Made by a program: the position numbers and the translations under genes. The notes under the pieces were generated by a model. The model did not search any database. It saw only the letters and a list, made by a program, of their open reading frames with translations, and had not been told where the DNA came from. Below, piece after piece: positions 52,001 to 61,000 of a DNA stretch of 64,000 nucleotides. The first letter of the stretch is position 1, and every line of letters starts with the position of its first letter. This stretch comes from Trichostrongylus colubriformis. Taxonomy: Eukaryota > Nematoda > Chromadorea > Rhabditida > Trichostrongylidae. Location of the stretch: positions 38,450,203 to 38,514,202 of the forward strand of contig OZ022257.1 in NCBI GenBank assembly GCA_963978905.1. Reading direction: 5' to 3'.

Positions 52001-55000
52001 TGAACAAAGTGTCACCAACCGATGCAATCGAATACAAAACTATCGATATCTAAATTATTCAAACCCCCAATGATGACCTAAGCCAGCTGGCTCGCGCACA
52101 CTACTCCGCGCGATTCGTGTCGATAACCTGGAAAACGGGCTCGATGCAAAGCGACTGAAGTATGGTAACACCGAAATGCTTTTTTATCACGCCATCTTTT
52201 CTGCTTTTATCCAAATAAATAACTCAGCTGAAAGCTGAGGAAAGGAAGTTCACTCAACTCCATGCACAACTGTGGTCGTGCCGATCAAACCCATTTTGCA
52301 CAGCATCGCCATGAATCGCGCGCAGTAGTGTACGCCCACCAGCTGGTAGGTCATATGCTAACAAAAAAGTGAGTGCAACAGTAATAGGCCTACAGCGCGG
52401 AAAAATGTAAGACTCACCGATCACAATTCTGTACGCTGCTTACTCGATGGGCAACAATTATAGCGGTGCGACCAAGTTTTGCCTCGTCTAAGGCTTGCTG
52501 AACCACCTAGAGAAAGATTGATCACATTGGCAGGAACAGAGGGCCACATTCTCGGATTTACACATCTCTCTCAATTTTGCAGCACCTCTGTGATTATATT
52601 AACAGCAACCAAATGAGTTTCGTGATCTATACCGCGTTACGGGGCATAGGTGAGAATCGGGCTGTGGGTGAAATGATGTGGACAGAAGTTGCTCAACGAT
52701 GTGCTTGACAGTAGCCTCTGTATCAGTCAATACAATTCCACCCAAACATCAAATATCCTAGCCGCTTCGACGCGTCGAAACATATGTCATTCCTCGATAC
52801 TAGTAGTGTATGTGGATATAATTGGTCATTTGGAAATATTGGGAAACTTGAAGAAAAATAACTTTAAATGTCGCACGCCATCATGTGGTGCACGCCGTCC
52901 ATCATAGGTTAACGGATCAACCCGGCCATTTTCACAAAGGAGACTGCAGTACTGGAAAAAATGAGCTTCACACTATACATACATACACGCGGAATGTACG
53001 AGGATCTGCATAGGAAAATGCAGCGGCAAATGCTGTAATAGAGAGCAAATACATGTGCCAATTTCTGCACGTGACAGATGCAACAACACTGAGGTGGATC
53101 CCCTTTTATTAGGGGCAATTTATCTGCTAATTCTTCTATCAAGATGACAGCGCCCTACTGCACCTTCTGAGCAAGGTCAAGCCAAAGTTTATACGTTGAA
53201 GGTGCCCTTCAGTCACCGTATAGAACAGACATCCCTCCTTCCGCATAATGTATTCCCCTGCTCTAACTCGTCATCGAAAAAGAGACACCTCGAGACCCTT
53301 GCTCAAATCACAGTCGCTATGGCTTGCTAACATGGTGTGATATGCGCAAGCTTCCAATTCGAAGGGTGCAACCCATAAGTGGCCTGGATAATGGCAATAA
53401 GTCGTCAGCAAAAAGAGTGGATGTAGTTGACCCCTCATTTTCCAACATAAAAAAATAGACTGCTTTGAAAAAAAAATTTTGAAAGACTTTCCAGCTAAGT
53501 GATGCCTACAAAACTAGCTTTTTCAAAACGTAGAACAATCACTTGAGCACCACCGACTCATTGCTGATGACATCGTGCGAAGTCGCGGAACAGTTTCATA
53601 CTCACCTGTTCACTCTGCGCATCAAGCGCACTCGTAGCCTCATCTAGAAGAAGAATCCGAGGCTTCCGCACCAGAGCTCGTGCGATGGCAATGCGCTGTT
53701 TTTGGCCTCCTGACAATAGCCGTCCCTTTTCACCAACATTTGTGTCGTAACCCTGAACTGAGTCAATTTCGATGACAGATTCTGGACAATTACCAAATAT
53801 ACCCCCTCCCCTCAATCCCTATTTTGTTTCGATGAAAAGGATGCCAACGTAGAAAGATTTCAATATGAAAGTAGGTTAATGGCAAAAAAAAATCAAAGTC
53901 TATGGAAGGACGAAGCGCTTCAAAGTGAGTGAATCACTCCTCATTTTGTGGTGAAAAAGGGTAAGTTCCTTTTTTTGCACCACAGAATTGTTTCACTCAC
54001 TCAGGCGTTCCTTTTTCTCTCCAATTCATTAGCCTATGATGCAGGGTCACAGTGCCCTCTACCGCTCATACCTTGAACCGAGCGGTACTGTACTAATCAG
54101 AAGAACGGTGGTGTGGAGTACCTTCTAAAGTGCACCTACCTCTGGTAGACTCTCGATAAACTTTGATGCGTTGGCTAGACGGCATGCTTCGATAGCATCA
54201 TCCTTCGAGCATGTATAAGCACCCAGCAGCACGTTTTCGAGTATGGTTCCTTGAAGACACCATTAGGAGTAATTCTGATCGATTAAGGGGTAATTGTGAA
54301 GTAAAAATATCGATGTGCTCTAGTGCAACAGTAGATAAAGAATAACACAGCGAAAAAACTCGAGAAATGTGTTCCTTTTCCCACTCTTTGCTTCCCAATC
54401 CGCGTCCCTAGCCGTTGAAGGGAAGATGTATGTAGCAAAGGGCTAAGGCGGGCATCCGCTGGAAGAGTTGCTGCAGGGGCGGGCGAACCTAACACCGCCT
54501 TGGCAGCAGCTCTCTGGATGCGAGACAGCGTGAGACGTAACGAGAGATAGCATTAAGGCGCGTTCATATTTTGCGCCGGTCGGGCGAGCTGCGTTCACAG
54601 GCAGCGAGGGTGATTGGCACGGGTCGGTGCAGAGACGACCCAGACAACGAGACAGGGTGGCACAGGCGGAGACGCAGAGATACGCAGCCACGTCGTGACG
54701 CCAGCACAGCAAAGTATGAGCGCGGCCTTGAAGACCCCTCTCCGAAGAGAATTTCACCACAGATCATCTCGTCTCGCTCGTTATAGCGTTTGGGCGTCCT
54801 CTTTCACTCTACCGATTGTGCTTTCAGAGGAAATATTTAGACGTTTTTGGTTCTTCCTAACAATTATCGCATCGCGAGCTGCTGCAAAAATCAGCAAGAA
54901 CAGAAACCAAAACCTCAAAATCAGTCATATCTGTTGTGGATCTACTAGTAAACCAGAACTGTTTTACACTACAACCTCAGAAACCTTTAACTTGAAACAT

Positions 55001-58000
55001 TACTGAGGTAATAATAGCAGACCTTTGAAGAGCGCTGGTTCCTGACCAACTAGTGCTACGTTATTCCGTATATGTCGTTTATTGATTTCAGCAATATTTA
55101 TCCCATCAACAATCTAAACAGTCCAGCAATCCACATTTGCCAGTGAGAAGTAGGCTGTATAATCGCGTACCACTGCACCCTCCTGGGCGTCATAAAATCG
55201 CTGGAGAAGATTTATTATAGTGCTTTTTCCCGATCCAGATGGACCAACAAGGGCAATTGATTCTCCTCTGCAGGCCTTGAAAGTGAGGCCATTGGCAACG
55301 TGGAAGTCGGGACGACTCGGATAGGAAAATACCAACTTGTTCACCACCAGCTCACCGGATATCACCTGCAATTCAAGAAGCTGTTGTGGTTAGCAATGGG
55401 TGAAATCGGTAACTTCTCATATCCTTCTATTATAGAAACCAGTAACTTTGTGCGTCTGTTTGTCGGTATGTCGGTATGTCGGTATGTTTGTATGTAAGTA
55501 TGTCTGTCCGCCCGCAAATGAATGATTGTGATAAGAGAATGATAGAGCAACCGCTTTGAGTAGGGAGAACGTATGGGTGTTGGAGTATCATTGTAAGGCT
55601 ATGTTATCATTGTGATAGCACCTCCTACTTATATAAACACCTATTTCGGACCCTCGCCGTCATTCTGCGGTGCACCGACGTCGCAGTAGGTGTCAGCGCA
55701 CTGGAATGGCATGCAGGTATCTTTAGTTATAGGAGGGCCAGTACCATTTGGATTAGGCCGGTACCATTTGTGGGGGGGGGGGGGGAGGGGGGGGGGGGTG
55801 GGTAGTAACTGAGTGAATGAAAACTGTGTCAAGTTTTAGGAGGTCATTGTCAGCTTAGTGAGCTATCATAAAGTGAGTAGAGGACTGGAAGCGATGGTGG
55901 ACCTAACAAGGGGGAAATACTCTGATCTGTAACTAATGGGTGGCACCAGTGGAATTGCGGATAAGTGTGAATTAAGCAATGTTCCTACTATAGATATCCG
56001 TTTGCCCGTGTGTGTGTCCGTCCGTTTGCCACGAAACTCATATCTCGCGAAATGATGTAGGGGTGGTAATAGGGACCCCAGCGGTGGTGGACTGAAAGTG
56101 ATAGCAGCTGTTAAGGGCTGATAAGGAGCCTCCGAAGGCAAATGTCGCCAAATCCGTTTCGCGTTTCGCGTTGATCCAAGAGCGCTAACACTCATAGGTG
56201 TTGTGCGGGGTGGGACGGGGACATCAATGGTGGGTGACCCGCATTGACAACGGTTGATAAGATTCGATAAGAAGCGTGAAACGGCTAGAATCGTCGAATC
56301 CATTTCGCTTTTCGCATCGATCCTGGAGCGTTTACACTCACAGGCGTTGTGCGGAGTGGGACGGGAACATTGATCCTGAGTGATCCAGCTCGATAACTGT
56401 CGATAAGGTTCGATAAGGAGCGTGAAAGACAAATGTCGAGAAATTCGTTTCTTCCCTCAACAGAAAAAGGATTGTTCAAACTCATAGTTGTGGTAGGAGC
56501 GAATTAATCAGTCACCATTAAGGTTCGGGAACCTTAATGTTGACATATTGAATCTGATAGAGACTGCTTAGCGCTGTAAGAACCGTTAGGAAGTGGACTC
56601 GATAAAAACCATTACACTGCTGACTACTACTACACGACCGCTACAATGAACAGTGCCATTGGGTGAACATATTTTGTGTTCTGATATCAGTTGCCGATGT
56701 ATCGACCGCTAACTTGTTTGGCGTCCTAATAATGGTGCGCGACTTCTGAAACTACTTTCTACACTTCATGATCAGTATATGGTCTACATATCCCTTTATT
56801 ATATAAACCATTTACTTTGAATGTCGGTCTGTATGTCTATTTGTGCGCAAGCGAGTGATTGTGATTAGGAAATGATAGAGCAAAACAATCGCTCTAAGTC
56901 GGGAGAAACCGCTGGATGTAGAAGGATCTTTATAAGGCCATGTTATCGTAATGATAACATCTCCTACTTATATAAACACCTATTCCGTACCCTCGCCGTC
57001 ATTCTGCGGTGCGCTGACGTCGCAGTAAGTGTCCTCACACTGGGATGGCATGCAGTATATTTGGATATGGGAGGAGCACCGCCGTTTGAACTAAACCAAT
57101 CACAAAGTGGGTAACTGTGTAAATCAAAACGATTGCAATCTTTTCCACAAGCTATGAGCGGCTCAGACACCTATCATGAAATACTTGGAGGGCCGGAGTG
57201 GATGGTGGACCTCACAAGGGGGTACACTTTCTGATTTCTGTTACTAATGAGGCACCATTGGATGTGCGGATTAGTGTGAATCCAACAATGTTATACAAAA
57301 ATCCTTGTGAGATCACATTGCTGAACAGCTCCTGCTAATATTATCGTATGGATACCAGTCGGATCGCCAAGCTGCAGTCGGCCGCTTCTTTTTTTAAGGC
57401 AGCCGGCTTTGCGAGCCCTTGGAGATTTCATTTTTCTATGGATGTTACTCCCTCTCCACATACAGGTCGTCAGTAGTCATTACTATACTACAGTGCCTGC
57501 TCTCTGAGGTTGCATTATCGACTCTGCCAATTCTATTTGGGTTTACTTCCATGTCAATCGACACATGAGGCTTAATCTTCAGATCTGATCAAATTCCTTT
57601 ACGGAGTCATGCCGGCTGTGGACCATGTGCGCTTCGAAAAAGCAGGCATAACTGAAACTTTTTGCATATCCCAACTCTTTCGCCTTGAGCAGTCTTCCGT
57701 TTCCTTCTCCGGTCTAATGCAGAAAGCTACAATAAATGCGACCTTTACAAGCAGCTATGAGTTGTATTTTGAGGATGCTGTGAGATTGAGACAATGTATA
57801 TTAACATTTCTGCCGAAAAGGCACACAATAAGGCCAAGATGATACTAGGTTTATCTTTGATCATACGTATGGCCATAATAGGTTCTCTTTCGCTACCTAT
57901 CGATTGGACGTCTTTGCAGAAGGTATTCGCTTCTCCCATTCTGCTCAATGTGCACCGAACAGTTGCCACATATCACCTTAACATCTTTATCACCGAGCGC

Positions 58001-61000
58001 TCATTGTAAGTATCCATACCAATAATAACCGCTGGCCTAAGTAAAGAGTTTGTAAAACCCATTCATGGAAATGAAATTCAAAGGGAGCCCGGCGAAGCCG
58101 AGCCCTCCTAAACAGGAGGAGCGCCCGGCGGCAGCTGAGCGATCCGACTGGTGATCTATAAAGCAAATCGAAATGAAAAGCGAGCATAGTCACGCAGCTA
58201 TGAGGTACACGAGTTTTGAAAACACTTACTCCAAAAATGGATGCTATTACTCATTATAAGACACACTTCGGAACGTACCGGTCTCATATGACTTTCAAAA
58301 TTTCCTTTTGATTCCAAAGTAAGGAGTCGGAATAAAGCACGAGCTGATCCGGAGGCCTTAACTACTTCTGGAAAGTATGGTGCTGAGTACATGATAGACC
58401 ATCCGGAAAATTGAGCACCAAGGAAGGCTCTGAAATCACTTTCTTTCGATCCTTATCCTACGTTATATACTTCGCTTAGTATGTCTGTGTGTGTTTGTCC
58501 GTGTGTCTGTCTGTCAGTCACAAAATTCATATCTCACGTCGCAACAAAGATGGGACGCTAAATTTTACAAGTTATATAGGGGGTGCCAAGGGGACCCCCT
58601 GTATTGCCTAGCGAATTGAATTGCCTAGCGTTCCAAAAATAATGCATTTCTCTTGATACTGCGATCTACATTAATGATAGTGGTAAACCTACGTTGTGAT
58701 AGCAAAGCAAGCGTTCACTCGGAATCATTTTCTAATGCGGTACTGGCAGCAACATTGGGTATCGACCGCTAGACTATGTAAAATTCTAAACAGTGAAGCA
58801 TGTTCATGAAAACGTTAAACATTGATAAGCGGGATATGGATCTACCATCAATGTGTTGGAATTAGATCAGTAAATGAACAAATTGCAACCAATCGATGCA
58901 ATCGAATAAAAAACTATCGATATTTAAATTATCCAAACTCCCAATGATGACCCAAACCAGCTGGCTGGCGCACACTACTACGTGCGATTCATGTCTATGA
59001 CGTGCAAAATGGGCTCGATGCAAAGCGATTGAAGCGACTGAAGTATATTAGGACCACAAGTTTTTTTATCACGCCATCTTCTCTGCTTCTGTCCAATGCA
59101 ATAGCTGAGCTGGAAGCAGAGGAAAGGAATTTTTCACTGAATTCCATACATAACTGTTGTCATGCCGATCAAACCCATTTTGCACAACATCGCCATGAAT
59201 CGCGCATAGTAGTGTGCGCCCGCGAGCTGGTTATTAGTAAGTGATCTGAAATGATGCCAGCCTCATGGAAAGAAGTCATTAGAATCAGTTTTCAGAATTA
59301 GACGCCGACAAGGACTTGAAACAGGGTCTCAGTGACCAAGTTGACGAAAAGTTTCTGAGTCATACAGATGCTATATGAGAGCAGAATTGAATAGACAACG
59401 ATTGCGTGAAACGACGACGGGTACTTCAACAGGCATCGCAGCGGCCATGTTTTTCCCCAGCGGATCTGGGAACATCTACATTCACGGCATCTCAATCTAA
59501 CCTCTTAAGCTTGTTAGTTGCGCATCATTCCGTTGTCACTGGACATACTCTAATAAACCGGAATTTAGAAGTAGTTTTGGCACCTACGGGGAAAGGCAGC
59601 CATTCTCCCTCCCTGAGTTGAGTAGTAAGAAAGAAAGTCTCCGTAAGGGTCTGCGGTGCATTCACATATGCAAGATATGGTGAGATCCATGCCTGGAAAG
59701 GAGATGTAGCAAGGCTCACGGACAGAAGAGGGGTAAGACTAACAAGCAGGTAAGCGCAAGGGATCACATACTAGTCGTCCGAAGATGAAGTGGAGTGATC
59801 TGGGCCGCCTTTGAGCTCGGCAATGGTGACGAGCTCCCGATGGGAAATCGTTGTTTTGAAAAATTTTAATCAGCGGATACGATGTGATGTTTGGGCAAAT
59901 CGGGGTAATTGTAAAAGGTGAAGGTACTGGACAAGTAGCGCTCGGTTACAAGGTACGGTAGTGGAGAAAATGAGATGAACAGCAAGCGAGTACTCGAATG
60001 AATATGGGTGACTTTTGGGTCAGACTGGTCAATAATAAATGCACTGAGTACGGGTGACTCTAATCCTCATACCATTTCAAACGTTAGTAGCTGTTGCAAA
60101 CGTGAGGCTCTGTTAGGCACAATGTTCGCTACTACAATACAGTTTCTTTGTTGTGGTTGATTTTTGACTGGAGAAGAGGAAAGCGAAGCATCCCTGATTC
60201 CTCTGAACGAGTAGGACACTTAATCCGTCATTTTTTCTGTGCTGTAAAGCAAAGGAGCTTTCTTGGTTGTTTGATACGTTTCAGAGACAGGAAAATGTTT
60301 GCCCTATGGTACTCACAAGAACACCGTTTCCGTGGTGTGAACACCTTGGTAGATTAGCCATGTTCCCAGCAAGTAACAGCTCATATCACTGAAGAACACA
60401 AAAGACTGCGTAGCGGCGAAGTTGAGAGCTTCGATGAATCCTATCTGAAAGAGTTCCTTGAGTGCCCATGTAAAGTGAACAGAAATGAATGCTAAAGTCT
60501 CGCCGCAAAAGAAGGATACCCACCCAGAAATCGTGCCGAGTGGACATTTGTTGTTGTTCTATGTATTTCCTCAAAAAATACTTTTCAACCACTGCCAACT
60601 TGATGGATCGTGCTTGCTCAATGATTTCGATAGAGCTCTGGAACCACACAAACAACTACCTTCACATCACTTTTTTTTTTCTCGGAAACACAGCGCTTTT
60701 CAACTCTTACGATTAGACTTCGCAATTGATATCACACTTCTCAAGAATCCCCTATCGTGCAGAAGGAACCAGTAGCAGCAGCTCAAAGGCACACCTCGCG
60801 ATAAATCGTGAGCGTTGTTGCATTTATTCTGGGAGTAGAGGTCTTGATGTATACAACAGAGGAGAAATACTAACGATAAGCTCAAGGAACGCCGAAAGCA
60901 AGTTTCCTGAATATAGTCCTCATACGAGTAGTTCTCATACTCATATAGTTCTCATACAACCTAGAAGCGAAACTCTGCTCGGTGATATACCTCGAATTTC

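Larger units (their letters stand above)
49105..52347 (+). repeat. Helentron/DINE-like repeat F1, longest copy, with expanded microsatellite
   Basis: The 5' end 'cctactctatataattct' resembles the starts of other F1 copies. It runs into a tetranucleotide tract now about 1.07 kb long (split by a MITE), which ends in CCGT/CTGT units at 50701-50741. Then come the core 'gaaattcatatctcgcgtcg', four or five tandem-like modules ('gataacggttgataagattc'), and the distal half to 52347. The 3' end has a subterminal inverted repeat: CCAGCTGG plus CGCGCACACTACT near 52084 against AGTAGTGTACGCCCACCAGC near 52327. It fills most of the last intron of gene 2. Confidence 0.65.

Noticed and set aside
57609..58009. 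Frames of 71-77 codons at the end of the composite insertion
   Set aside because: Hydrophobic stretches occur on both strands with no consistent protein; treated as unrecognised cargo of the insertion.
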